DNA of 64,000 bases from Pratylenchus scribneri (Eukaryota; Nematoda; Chromadorea; Rhabditida; Pratylenchidae), in contig JAQSEB010000012.1 in assembly GCA_030063045.1 (NCBI GenBank), forward strand, positions 1,178,001 to 1,242,000. Direction: 5' to 3'. The notes under the pieces were generated by a model. The model saw nothing but the letters and a program-made list of their open reading frames with translations, had not been told where the DNA came from and ran no database searches. Below are positions 1-11,960 of the stretch, piece by piece. Both the position numbers and the translations under genes were made by a program. How positions within the stretch are numbered: position 1 is the first letter of the stretch; each line of letters starts with the position of its first letter.

Positions 1-1206
1 TCGGTTTTTAATTCATTTTTCAATCTATATAAAAAAATTAATTCTTTTGTTTATTCAATTTGTGCATGCTCAAAAGAATGCATTGATATTTTAATTCAGA
101 AATTTTTAAAATTTTCAAAAATTTAGAAATAAAACATCAGCCAAATTCTCTTCGGTTTTTAATTCATTTTTCAATCTATATAAAAAAATTAATTCTTTTG
201 TTTATTCAATTTGTGCATGCTCAAAAGAATCCATTGATATTTTAATTCAGAAATTTTTAAAATTTTCAAAAATTTAGAAATAAAACATCAGCCAAATTCT
301 CTTCGGTTTTTAATTCATTTTTCAATCTATATAAAAAAATTAATTCTTTTGTTTATTCAATTTGTGCATGCTCAAAAGAATCCATTGATATTTTAATTCA
401 GAAATTTTTAAAATTTTCAAAAATTTAGAAATAAAACATCAGCCAAATTCTCTTCGGTTTTTAATTCATTTTTCAATCTATATAAAAAAATTAATTCTTT
501 TGTTTATTCAATTTGTGCATGCTCAAAAGAATCCATTGATATTTTAATTCAGAAATTTTTAAAATTTTCAAAAATTTAGAAATAAAACATCAGCCAAATT
601 CTCTTCGGTTTTTAATTCATTTTCCAATCTATATAAAAAAATTAATTCTTTTGTTTATTCAATTTGTGCATGCTCAAAAGAATCCATTGATATTTTAATT
701 CAGAAATTTTAAAATTTTCAAAAATTTAGAAATAAAACATCAGCCAAATTCTCTTCGGTTTTTAATTCATTTTTCAATCTATATAAAAAAATTAATTCTT
801 TTGTTTATTCAATTTGTGCATGCTCAAAAGAATCCATTGATATTTTAATTCAGAAATTTTTAAAATTTTCAAAAATTTAGAAATAAAACATCAGCCAAAT
901 TCTCTTCGGTTTTTAATTCATTTTCCAATCTATATAAAAAAATTAATTCTTTGGTGTATTCAATTTGTGCATGCTCAAAAGAATCCATTGATATTTTCAT
1001 TCAGAAATTTTTAAAATTTTCAAAAATTTAGAAATAAAACATCAGCCAAATTCTCTTCGGTTTTTAATTCATTTTTCAATCTATATAAAAAAATTAATTC
1101 TTTTGTTTATTCAATTTGTGCATGCTCAAAAGAATCCATTGATATTTTAATTCAGAAATTTTAAAATTTTCAAAAATTTAGAAATAAAACATCAGCCAAA
1201 TTCTCT

Positions 1207-2414
1207 TCGGTTTTTAATTCATTTTCCAATATATATAAAAAAATTAATTCTTTGGTGTATTCAATTTGTGCATGCTCAAAAGAATCCATTGATATTTTAA
1301 TTCAGAAATTTTTAAAATTTTCAAAAATTTAGAAATAAAACATCAGCCAAATTCTCTTTGGTTTTTAATTCATTTTTCAATCTATATAAAAAAATTAATT
1401 CTTTTGTTTATTCAATTTGTGCATGCTCAAAAGAATCCATTGATATTTTAATTCAGAAATTTTTAAAATTTTCAAAAATTTAGAAATAAAACATCAGCCA
1501 AATTCTCTTCGGTTTTTAATTCATTTTTCTATCTATATAAAAAAATTAATTCTTTTGTTTATTCAATTTGTGCATGCTCAAAAGAATCCATTGATATTTT
1601 AATTCAGAAATTTTTAAAATTTTCAAAAATTTAGAAATAAAACATCAGCCAAATTCTCTTCGGTTTTTAATTCATTTTTCAATCTATATAAAAAAATTAA
1701 TTCTTTTGTTTATTCAATTTGTGCATGCTCAAAAGAATGCATTGATATTTTAATTCAGAAATTTTTAAAATTTTCAAAAATTTAGAAATAAAACATCAGC
1801 CAAATTCTCTTCGGTTTTTAATTCATTTTCCAATATATATAAAAAAATTAATTCTTTGGTGTATTCAATTTGTGCATGCTCAAAAGAATCCATTGATATT
1901 TTAATTCAGAAATTTTTAAAATTTTCAAAAATTTAGAAATAAAACATCAGCCAAATTCTCTTTGGTTTTTAATTCATTTTTCAATCTATATAAAAAAATT
2001 AATTCTTTTGTTTATTCAATTTGTGCATGCTCAAAAGAATCCATTGATATTTTAATTCAGAAATTTTTAAAATTTTCAAAAATTTAGAAATAAAACATCA
2101 GCCAAATTCTCTTCGGTTTTTAATTCATTTTTCTATCTATATAAAAAAATTAATTCTTTTGTTTATTCAATTTGTGCATGCTCAAAAGAATCCATTGATA
2201 TTTTAATTCAGAAATTTTTAAAATTTTCAAAAATTTAGAAATAAAACATCAGCCAAATTCTCTTCGGTTTTTAATTCATTTTTCAATCTATATAAAAAAA
2301 TTAATTCTTTTGTTTATTCAATTTGTGCATGCTCAAAAGAATGCATTGATATTTTAATTCAGAAATTTTTAAAATTTTCAAAAATTTAGAAATAAAACAT
2401 CAGCCAAATTCTCT
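1207..2414. repeat. Tetrameric HOR in family A, two 604-bp copies
   Basis: Two adjacent copies of a four-monomer block, 1207-1810 and 1811-2414. The monomer order is the same in both: a CCAATATAT/TTGGTG unit, a unit whose TCGG has become TTGG (1358 and 1962), a unit with TTTTTCTATCT (near 1520 and 2124), and a unit with GAATGCATTG (near 1737 and 2341). Four rare variants in the same order and spacing in both copies show block duplication rather than monomer-by-monomer spread. The first monomer of the window also carries GCATTG. Confidence 0.9.
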
Positions 2415-5278
2415 TCGGTTTTTAATTCATTTTTCAATCTATATAAAAAAATTAATTCTTTTGTTTATTCAATTTGTGCATGCTCAAAAGAATCCATTGA
2501 TATTTTAATTCAGAAATTTTTAAAATTTTCAAAAATTTAGAAATAAAACATCAGCCAAATTCTCTTCGGTTTTTAATTCATTTTTCAATCTATATAAAAA
2601 AATTAATTCTTTTGTTTATTCAATTTGTGCATGCTCAAAAGAATCCATTGATATTTTAATTCAGAAATTTTTAAAATTTTCAAAAATTTAGAAATAAAAC
2701 ATCAGCCAAATTCTCTTCGGTTTTTAATTCATTTTTCAATCTATATAAAAAAATTAATTCTTTTGTTTATTCAATTTGTGCATGCTCAAAAGAATCCATT
2801 GATATTTTAATTCAGAAATTTTTAAAATTTTCAAAAATTTAGAAATAAAACATCAGCCAAATTCTCTTCGGTTTTTAATTCATTTTCCAATCTATATAAA
2901 AAAATTAATTCTTTTGTTTATTCAATTTGTGCATGCTCAAAAGAATCCATTGATATTTTAATTCAGAAATTTTAAAATTTTCAAAAATTTAGAAATAAAA
3001 CATCAGCCAAATTCTCTTCGGTTTTTAATTCATTTTTCAATCTATATAAAAAAATTAATTCTTTTGTTTATTCAATTTGTGCATGCTCAAAAGAATCCAT
3101 TGATATTTTAATTCAGAAATTTTTAAAATTTTCAAAAATTTAGAAATAAAACATCAGCCAAATTCTCTTCGGTTTTTAATTCATTTTCCAATATATATAA
3201 AAAAATTAATTCTTTTGTTTATTCAATTTGTGCATGCTCAAAAGAATCCATTGATATTTTAATTCAGAAATTTTTAAAATTTTCAAAAATTTAGAAATAA
3301 AACATCAGCCAAATTCTCTTCGGTTTTTAATTCATTTTTCAATCTATATAAAAAAATTAATTCTTTTGTTTATTCAATTTGTGCATGCTCAAAAGAATCC
3401 ATTGATATTTTAATTCAGAAATTTTAAAATTTTCAAAAATTTAGAAATAAAACATCAGCCAAATTCTCTTCGGTTTTTAATTCATTTTCCAATCTATATA
3501 AAAAAATTAATTCTTTTGTTTATTCAATTTGTGCATGCTCAAAAGAATCCATTGATATTTTAATTCAGAAATTTTAAAATTTTCAAAAATTTAGAAATAA
3601 AACATCAGCCAAATTCTCTTCGGTTTTTAATTCATTTTTCAATCTATATAAAAAAATTAATTCTTTTGTTTATTCAATTTGTGCATGCACAAAAGAATCC
3701 ATTGATATTTTAATTCAGAAATTTTTAAAATTTTCAAAAATTTAGAAATAAAACATCAGCCAAATTCTCTTCGGTTTTTAATTCATTTTTCAATCTATAT
3801 AAAAAAATTAATTCTTTTGTTTATTCAATTTGTGCATGCACAAAAGAATCCATTGATATTTTAATTCAGAAATTTTTAAAATTTTCAAAAATTTAGAAAT
3901 AAAACATCAGCCAAATTCTCTTCGGTTTTTAATTCATTTTTCAATCTATATAAAAAAATTAATTCTTTTGTTTATTCAATTTGTGCATGCTCAAAAGAAT
4001 CCATTGATATTTTAATTCAGAAATTTTTAAAATTTTCAAAAATTTAGAAATAAAACATCAGCCAAATTCTCTTCGGTTTTTAATTCATTTTCCAATATAT
4101 ATAAAAAAATTAATTCTTTGGTGTATTCAATTTGTGCATGCTCAAAAGAATCCATTGATATTTTAATTCAGAAATTTTTAAAATTTTCAAAAATTTAGAA
4201 ATAAAACATCAGCCAAATTCTCTTCGGTTTTTAATTCATTTTCCAATATATATAAAAAAATTAATTCTTTGGTGTATTCAATTTGTGCATGCTCAAAAGA
4301 ATCCATTGATATTTTAATTCAGAAATTTTTAAAATTTTCAAAAATTTAGAAATAAAACATCAGCCAAATTCTCTTCGGTTTTTAATTCATTTTCCAATCT
4401 ATATAAAAAAATTAATTCTTTTGTTTATTCAATTTGTGCATGCTCAAAAGAATCCATTGATATTTTAATTCAGAAATTTTAAAATTTTCAAAAATTTAGA
4501 AATAAAACATCAGCCAAATTCTCTTCGGTTTTTAATTCATTTTTCAATCTATATAAAAAAATTAATTCTTTTGTTTATTCAATTTGTGCATGCTCAAAAG
4601 AATCCATTGATATTTTAATTCAGAAATTTTTAAAATTTTCAAAAATTTAGAAATAAAACATCAGCCAAATTCTCTTCGGTTTTTAATTCATTTTCCAATC
4701 TATATAAAAAAATTAATTCTTTTGTTTATTCAATTTGTGCATGCTCAAAAGAATCCATTGATATTTTAATTCAGAAATTTTAAAATTTTCAAAAATTTAG
4801 AAATAAAACATCAGCCAAATTCTCTTCGGTTTTTAATTCATTTTTCAATCTATATAAAAAAATTAATTCTTTTGTTTATTCAATTTGTGCATGCTCAAAA
4901 GAATCCATTGATATTTTAATTCAGAAATTTTTAAAATTTTCAAAAATTTAGAAATAAAACATCAGCCAAATTCTCTTCGGTTTTTAATTCATTTTTCAAT
5001 CTATATAAAAAAATTAATTCTTTTGTTTATTCAATTTGTGCATGCTCAAAAGAATCCATTGATATTTTAATTCAGAAATTTTTAAAATTTTCAAAAATTT
5101 AGAAATAAAACATCAGCCAAATTCTCTTCGGTTTTTAATTCATTTTTCAATCTATATAAAAAAATTAATTCTTTTGTTTATTCAATTTGTGCATGCTCAA
5201 AAGAATCCATTGATATTTTAATTCAGAAATTTTTAAAATTTTCAAAAATTTAGAAATAAAACATCAGCCAAATTCTCT

Positions 5279-5830
5279 TCGGTTTTTAATTCATTTTTCA
5301 ATCTATATAAAAAAATTAATTCTTTGGTGTATTCAATTTGTGCATGCTCAAAAGAATCCATTGATATTTTAATTCAGAAATTTTTAAAATTTCTAAATTT
5401 GAATCCTAGTATTTGTAAAAAATTTTCAAAAATTTAGAAATAAAACATCAGCCAAATTCTCTTCGGTTTTTAATTCATTTTTCAATCTATATAAAAAAAT
5501 TAATTCTTTGGTGTATTCAATTTGTGCATGCTCAAAAGAATCCATTGATATTTTAATTCAGAAATTTTTAAAATTTCTAAATTTGAATCCTAGTATTTGT
5601 AAAAAATTTTCAAAAATTTAGAAATAAAACATCAGCCAAATTCTCTTCGGTTTTTAATTCATTTTTCAATCTATATAAAAAAATTAATTCTTTTGTTTAT
5701 TCAATTTGTGCATGCTCAAAAAAATCCATTGATATTTTAATTCAGAAATTTTTAAAATTTCTAAATTTGAATCCTAGTATTTGTAAAAAATTTTCAAAAA
5801 TTTAGAAATAAAACATCAGCCAAATTCTCT
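5279..5830. repeat. Cluster of three 184-bp A monomers with the 33-bp segment
   Basis: Three successive A units (5279, 5463, 5647) are 184 bp long because each carries a 33-bp segment with the core GAATCCTAGTATTTGTAAAA. They are the only A monomers with it. The same position in about 58 B monomers usually holds TAATCCTAGTATTTATAAAA, so the A version differs at two bases (G and G for T and A). The third unit also has the B-like CAAAAAAATCC, and the next unit (5831-5979, 149 bp) has a B-like GTGTATT and a 2-bp shortening near its start. This short stretch therefore has several features shared with family B. Confidence 0.92.
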
Positions 5831-6130
5831 TCGGTTTTTAATTTTTTCCAATCTATATAAAAAAATAAATTCTTTTGTGTATTCAATTTGTGCATGCTCA
5901 AAAGAATCCATTGATATTTTAATTCAGAAATTTTTAAAATTTTCAAAAATTTAGAAATAAAACATCAGCCAAATTCTCTTCGGTTTTTAATTCATTTTCC
6001 AATCTATATAAAAAAATTAATTCTTTTGTTTATTCAATTTGTGCATGCTCAAAAGAATCCATTGATATTTTAATTCAGAAATTTTTAAAATTTTCAAAAA
6101 TTTAGAAATAAAACATCAGCCAAATTCTCT

Positions 6131-6220
6131 TCGGTTTTTAAAAAGAATCCATTGATATTTTAATTCAGAAATTTTTAAAATTTTCAAAAATTTAGAAATA
6201 AAACATCAGCCAAATTCTCT
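6131..6220. repeat. Truncated 90-bp A monomer, copy 1
   Basis: This unit runs directly from TCGGTTTTTA into AAAAGAATCC. It lacks 61 bp of the usual monomer, from about position 11 to 71, which includes the TATA-like stretch and the GCATGC hexamer. The rest of the unit is ordinary family A. The join lies in an A-rich stretch, consistent with deletion at short homology. Confidence 0.95.
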
Positions 6221-6673
6221 TCGGTTTTTAATTCATTTTCCAATCTATATAAAAAAATTAATTCTTTTGTTTATTCAATTTGTGCATGCTCAAAAGAATC
6301 CATTGATATTTTAATTCAGAAATTTTTAAAATTTTCAAAAATTTAGAAATAAAACATCAGCCAAATTCTCTTCGGTTTTTAATTCATTTTCCAATCTATA
6401 TAAAAAAATTAATTCTTTTGTTTATTCAATTTGTGCATGCTCAAAAGAATCCATTGATATTTTAATTCAGAAATTTTTAAAATTTTCAACAATTTAGAAA
6501 TAAAACATCAGCCAAATTCTCTTCGGTTTTTAATTCATTTTCCAATCTATATAAAAAAATTAATTCTTTTGTTTATTCAATTTGTGCATGCTCAAAAGAA
6601 TCCATTGATATTTTAATTCAGAAATTTTTAAAATTTTCAAAAATTTAGAAATAAAACATCAGCCAAATTCTCT

Positions 6674-6763
6674 TCGGTTTTTAAAAAGAATCCATTGATA
6701 TTTTAATTCAGAAATTTTTAAAATTTTCAAAAATTTAGAAATAAAACATCAGCCAAATTCTCT
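6674..6763. repeat. Truncated 90-bp A monomer, copy 2
   Basis: The same 61-bp deletion with the same junction as at 6131, lying 543 bp downstream (90 + 3 x 151). Both copies follow a CCAATCT-type monomer (5980 and 6523). An identical junction is better explained by duplication of a block holding one deleted unit than by two independent deletions. Confidence 0.95.
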
Positions 6764-9700
6764 TCGGTTTTTAATTCATTTTTCAATCTATATAAAAAAA
6801 TTAATTCTTTTGTTTATTCAATTTGTGCATGCTCAAAAGAATGCATTGATATTTTAATTCAGAAATTTTTAAAATTTTCAAAAATTTAGAAATAAAACAT
6901 CAGCCAAATTCTCTTCGGTTTTTAATTCATTTTTCAATCTATATAAAAAAATTAATTCTTTTGTTTATTCAATTTGTGCATGCTCAAAAGAATGCATTGA
7001 TATTTTAATTCAGAAATTTTTAAAATTTTCAAAAATTTAGAAATAAAACATCAGCCAAATTCTCTTCGGTTTTTAATTCATTTTCCAATATATATAAAAA
7101 AATTAATTCTTTGGTGTATTCAATTTGTGCATGCTCAAAAGAATCCATTGATATTTTAATTCAGAAATTTTTAAAATTTTCAAAAATTTAGAAATAAAAC
7201 ATCAGCCAAATTCTCTTCGGTTTTTAATTCATTTTCCAATCTATATAAAAAAATTAATTCTTTTGTTTATTCAATTTGTGCATGCTCAAAAGAATCCATT
7301 GATATTTTAATTCAGAAATTTTAAAATTTTCAAAAATTTAGAAATAAAACATCAGCCAAATTCTCTTCGGTTTTTAATTCATTTTTCAATCTATATAAAA
7401 AAATTAATTCTTTTGTTTATTCAATTTGTGCATGCTCAAAAGAATCCATTGATATTTTAATTCAGAAATTTTTAAAATTTTCAAAAATTTAGAAATAAAA
7501 CATCAGCCAAATTCTCTTCGGTTTTTAATTCATTTTTCAATCTATATAAAAAAATTAATTCTTTTGTTTATTCAATTTGTGCATGCTCAAAAGAATCCAT
7601 TGATATTTTAATTCAGAAATTTTTAAAATTTTCAAAAATTTAGAAATAAAACATCAGCCAAATTCTCTTCGGTTTTTAATTCATTTTCCAATCTATATAA
7701 AAAAATTAATTCTTTGGTGTATTCAATTTGTGCATGCTCAAAAGAATCCATTGATATTTTAATTCAGAAATTTTTAAAATTTTCAAAAATTTAGAAATAA
7801 AACATCAGCCAAATTCTCTTCGGTTTTTAATTCATTTTTCAATCTATATAAAAAAATTAATTCTTTTGTTTATTCAATTTGTGCATGCTCAAAAGAATCC
7901 ATTGATATTTTCATTCAGAAATTTTTAAAATTTTCAAAAATTTAGAAATAAAACATCAGCCAAATTCTCTTCGGTTTTTAATTCATTTTCCAATCTATAT
8001 AAAAAAATTAATTCTTTTGTTTATTCAATTTGTGCATGCTCAAAAAAATCCATTGATATTTTAATTCAGAAATTTTTAAAATTTTCAAAAATTTAGAAAT
8101 AAAACATCAGCCAAATTCTCTTCGGTTTTTAATTCATTTTCCAATCTATATAAAAAAATTAATTCTTTGGTGTATTCAATTTGTGCATGCTCAAAAGAAT
8201 CCATTGATATTTTAATTCAGAAATTTTTAAAATTTTCAAAAATTTAGAAATAAAACATCAGCCAAATTCTCTTCGGTTTTTAATTCATTTTTCAATCTAT
8301 ATAAAAAAATTAATTCTTTTGTTTATTCAATTTGTGCATGCTCAAAAGAATCCATTGATATTTTAATTCAGAAATTTTTAAAATTTTCAAAAATTTAGAA
8401 ATAAAACATCAGCCAAATTCTCTTCGGTTTTTAATTCATTTTTCAATCTATATAAAAAAATTAATTCTTTTGTTTATTCAATTTGTGCATGCTCAAAAGA
8501 ATGCATTGATATTTTAATTCAGAAATTTTTAAAATTTTCAAAAATTTAGAAATAAAACATCAGCCAAATTCTCTTCGGTTTTTAATTCATTTTTCAATCT
8601 ATATAAAAAAATTAATTCTTTTGTTTATTCAATTTGTGCATGCTCAAAAGAATGCATTGATATTTTAATTCAGAAATTTTTAAAATTTTCAAAAATTTAG
8701 AAATAAAACATCAGCCAAATTCTCTTCGGTTTTTAATTCATTTTCCAATATATATAAAAAAATTAATTCTTTGGTGTATTCAATTTGTGCATGCTCAAAA
8801 GAATCCATTGATATTTTAATTCAGAAATTTTTAAAATTTTCAAAAATTTAGAAATAAAACATCAGCCAAATTCTCTTCGGTTTTTAATTCATTTTCCAAT
8901 CTATATAAAAAAATTAATTCTTTTGTTTATTCAATTTGTGCATGCTCAAAAGAATCCATTGATATTTTAATTCAGAAATTTTAAAATTTTCAAAAATTTA
9001 GAAATAAAACATCAGCCAAATTCTCTTCGGTTTTTAATTCATTTTTCAATCTATATAAAAAAATTAATTCTTTTGTTTATTCAATTTGTGCATGCTCAAA
9101 AGAATCCATTGATATTTTAATTCAGAAATTTTTAAAATTTTCAAAAATTTAGAAATAAAACATCAGCCAAATTCTCTTCGGTTTTTAATTCATTTTTCAA
9201 TCTATATAAAAAAATTAATTCTTTTGTTTATTCAATTTGTGCATGCTCAAAAGAATCCATTGATATTTTAATTCAGAAATTTTTAAAATTTTCAAAAATT
9301 TAGAAATAAAACATCAGCCAAATTCTCTTCGGTTTTTAATTCATTTTCCAATCTATATAAAAAAATTAATTCTTTGGTGTATTCAATTTGTGCATGCTCA
9401 AAAGAATCCATTGATATTTTAATTCAGAAATTTTTAAAATTTTCAAAAATTTAGAAATAAAACATCAGCCAAATTCTCTTCGGTTTTTAATTCATTTTTC
9501 AATCTATATAAAAAAATTAATTCTTTTGTTTATTCAATTTGTGCATGCTCAAAAGAATCCATTGATATTTTCATTCAGAAATTTTTAAAATTTTCAAAAA
9601 TTTAGAAATAAAACATCAGCCAAATTCTCTTCGGTTTTTAATTCATTTTCCAATCTATATAAAAAAATTAATTCTTTTGTTTATTCAATTTGTGCATGCT

Positions 9701-10083
9701 CAAAAAAATCCATTGATATTTTAATTCAGAAATTTTTAAAATTTTCAAAAATTTAGAAATAAAACATCAGCCAAATTCTCTTCGGTTTTTAATTCATTTT
9801 CCAATCTATATAAAAAAATTAATTCTTTGGTGTATTCAATTTGTGCATGCTCAAAAGAATCCATTGATATTTTAATTCAGAAATTTTTAAAATTTTCAAA
9901 AATTTAGAAATAAAACATCAGCCAAATTCTCTTCGGTTTTTAATTCATTTTTCAATCTATATAAAAAAATTAATTCTTTTGTTTATTCAATTTGTGCATG
10001 CTCAAAAGAATCCATTGATATTTTCATTCAGAAATTTTTAAAATTTTCAAAAATTTAGAAATAAAACATCAGCCAAATTCTCT
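6764..10083. repeat. 11-monomer HOR in family A, two 1660-bp copies
   Basis: Two tandem copies of an 11-unit block, 6764-8423 and 8424-10083. Each starts with two GCATTG monomers in a row, then a CCAATATAT/TTGGTG unit, then a CCAATCT unit of 150 bp. Later in each copy come a CCAATCT/TTGGTG unit, a unit with TTTTCATTCAG, a CCAATCT unit with CAAAAAAATCC, and another TTGGTG unit. The single 150-bp unit in each copy explains 1660 rather than 1661. The last monomer of copy 2 has TTTTCATTC where copy 1 has TTTTAATTC, so the copies are close but not identical by eye. Confidence 0.9.
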
Positions 10084-10838
10084 TCGGTTTTTAATTCATT
10101 TTTCAATCTATATAAAAAAATTAATTCTTTTGTTTATTCAATTTGTGCATGCTCAAAAGAATCCATTGATATTTTAATTCAGAAATTTTTAAAATTTTCA
10201 AAAATTTTGAAATAAAACATCAGCCAAATTCTCTTCGGTTTTTAATTCATTTTTCAATCTATATAAAAAAATTAATTCTTTTGTTTATTCAATTTGTGCA
10301 TGCTCAAAAGAATCCATTGATATTTTCATTCAGAAATTTTTAAAATTTTCAAAAATTTAGAAATAAAACATCAGCCAAATTCTCTTCGGTTTTTAATTCA
10401 TTTTCCAATCTATATAAAAAAATTAATTCTTTTGTTTATTCAATTTGTGCATGCTCAAAAAAATCCATTGATATTTTAATTCAGAAATTTTTAAAATTTT
10501 CAAAAATTTAGAAATAAAACATCAGCCAAATTCTCTTCGGTTTTTAATTCATTTTCCAATCTATATAAAAAAATTAATTCTTTGGTGTATTCAATTTGTG
10601 CATGCTCAAAAGAATCCATTGATATTTTAATTCAGAAATTTTTAAAATTTTCAAAAATTTAGAAATAAAACATCAGCCAAATTCTCTTCGGTTTTTAATT
10701 CATTTTTCAATCTATATAAAAAAATTAATTCTTTTGTTTATTCAATTTGTGCATGCTCAAAAGAATCCATTGATATTTTCATTCAGAAATTTTTAAAATT
10801 TTCAAAAATTTAGAAATAAAACATCAGCCAAATTCTCT
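9480..10838. repeat. Five-monomer block (755 bp), second copy incomplete
   Basis: The order TTTTCATTC unit, CCAATCT/CAAAAAAATCC unit, CCAATCT/TTGGTG unit, TTTTCATTC unit at 9480, 9631, 9782 and 9933 recurs at 10235, 10386, 10537 and 10688, a shift of 755 bp. The fifth unit of the first copy (10084) ends in B-like TTTTGAAAT. The second copy stops after four units. This block overlaps the right end of the 1660-bp HOR, so it arose after or across that duplication. Confidence 0.85.
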
Positions 10839-11261
10839 TCGGTTTTTAATTCATTTTCCAATCTATATAAAAAAATTAATTCTTTTGTTTATTCAATTTG
10901 TGCATGCTCAAAAGAATCCATTGATATTTTAATTCAGAAATTTTAAAATTTTCAAAAATTTAGAAATAAAACATCAGCCAAATTCTCTTCGGTTTTTAAT
11001 TCATTTTTCAATCTATATAAAAAAATTAATTCTTTTGTTTATTCAATTTGTGCATGCTCAAAAGAATCCATTGATATTTTAATTCAGAAATTTTTAAAAT
11101 TTTCAAAAATTTAGAAATAAAACATCAGCCAAATTCTCTTCGGTTTTTAATTCATTTTTCTATCTATATAAAAAAATTAATTCTTTTGTTTATTCAATTT
11201 GTGCATGCTCAAAAGAATCCATTGATATTTTAATTCAGAAATTTTTAAAATTTTCAAAAAT

Positions 11262-11310
11262 TTAGAAATAAAACATCTGCCAAATTCTCTTCGGTTTTTA
11301 ATTCATTTTG
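11262..11310. other. A-to-B family junction
   Basis: The last A-type base is in TTTAGAAAT near 11262, and the first clear B-type base is in TTTTGCAAACT near 11308. The exchange point lies between them, in the stretch both families share, and no other sequence is inserted. Monomer phase is kept: the B unit starts at 11291. The junction monomer reads ACATCTGCC where nearly every other unit reads ACATCAGCC; the same rare base is seen again only near 29503. Confidence 0.9.
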
Positions 11311-11960
11311 CAAACTAAATGAAATAATTAATTCTTTTGTGTATTCAATTTCTGCATACTCAAAAAAATACATTGATATTTTAATTCAGGAATTTTTAAA
11401 ATTTCTAAATTTTAATCCTAGTATTTATAAAAAATTTTCAAAAATTTTGAAATAAAACATCAGCCAAATTCTCTTCGGTTTTTAATTCATTTTGCAAACT
11501 AAATGAAATAATTAATTCTTTTGTGTATTCAATTTCTGCATACTCAAAAAAATCCATTGATATTTTAATTCAGGAATTTTTAAAATTTTCAAAAATTTTG
11601 AAATAAAACATCAGCCAAATTCTCTTCGGTTTTTAATTCATTTTGCAAACTAAATGAAATAATTAATTCTTTTGTGTATTCAATTTCTGCATATTCAAAA
11701 AAATCCTTTGATATTTTAATTCAGGAATTTTTAAAATTTTAAAAAAATTTGAAATAAAACATCAGCCAAATTCTCTTCGGTTATTAATTCATTTTGCAAA
11801 CTAAATGAAATAATTAATTCTTTTGTGTATTCAATTTCTGCATACTCAAAAAAATACATTGATATTTTAATTCAGGAATTTTTAAAATTTCTAAATTTTA
11901 ATCCTAGTATTTATAAAAAATTTTCAAAAATTTTGAAATAAAACATCAGCCAAATTCTCT

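Larger units (their letters stand above)
1..11290. repeat. Satellite family A array, 75 head-to-tail monomers
   Basis: A continuous tandem array whose units start at each TCGG (1, 152, 303, 454, 605 and so on). The usual unit is 151 bp. Ten units are 150 bp because one T is missing in the run after CAGAAA, three are 184 bp, one is 149 bp and two are 90 bp; these lengths sum exactly to 11290 for 75 units. Family A is marked by TATATAAAAAAA at positions 26-37, GTGCATGCTC around 62-71, AAAAGAATCC around 72-81, CAGAAATT around 97 and TTTAGAAAT around 122. Subtypes inside A differ by TTTTTCAATCT, TTTTCCAATCT or TTTTCCAATATAT at 16-30, TTTGTTTATT or TTGGTGTATT near 47-55, and CCATTG or GCATTG near 80. 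No coding potential is seen. A role in centromeric or other heterochromatin is inferred only from array size and structure. Confidence 0.97.
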
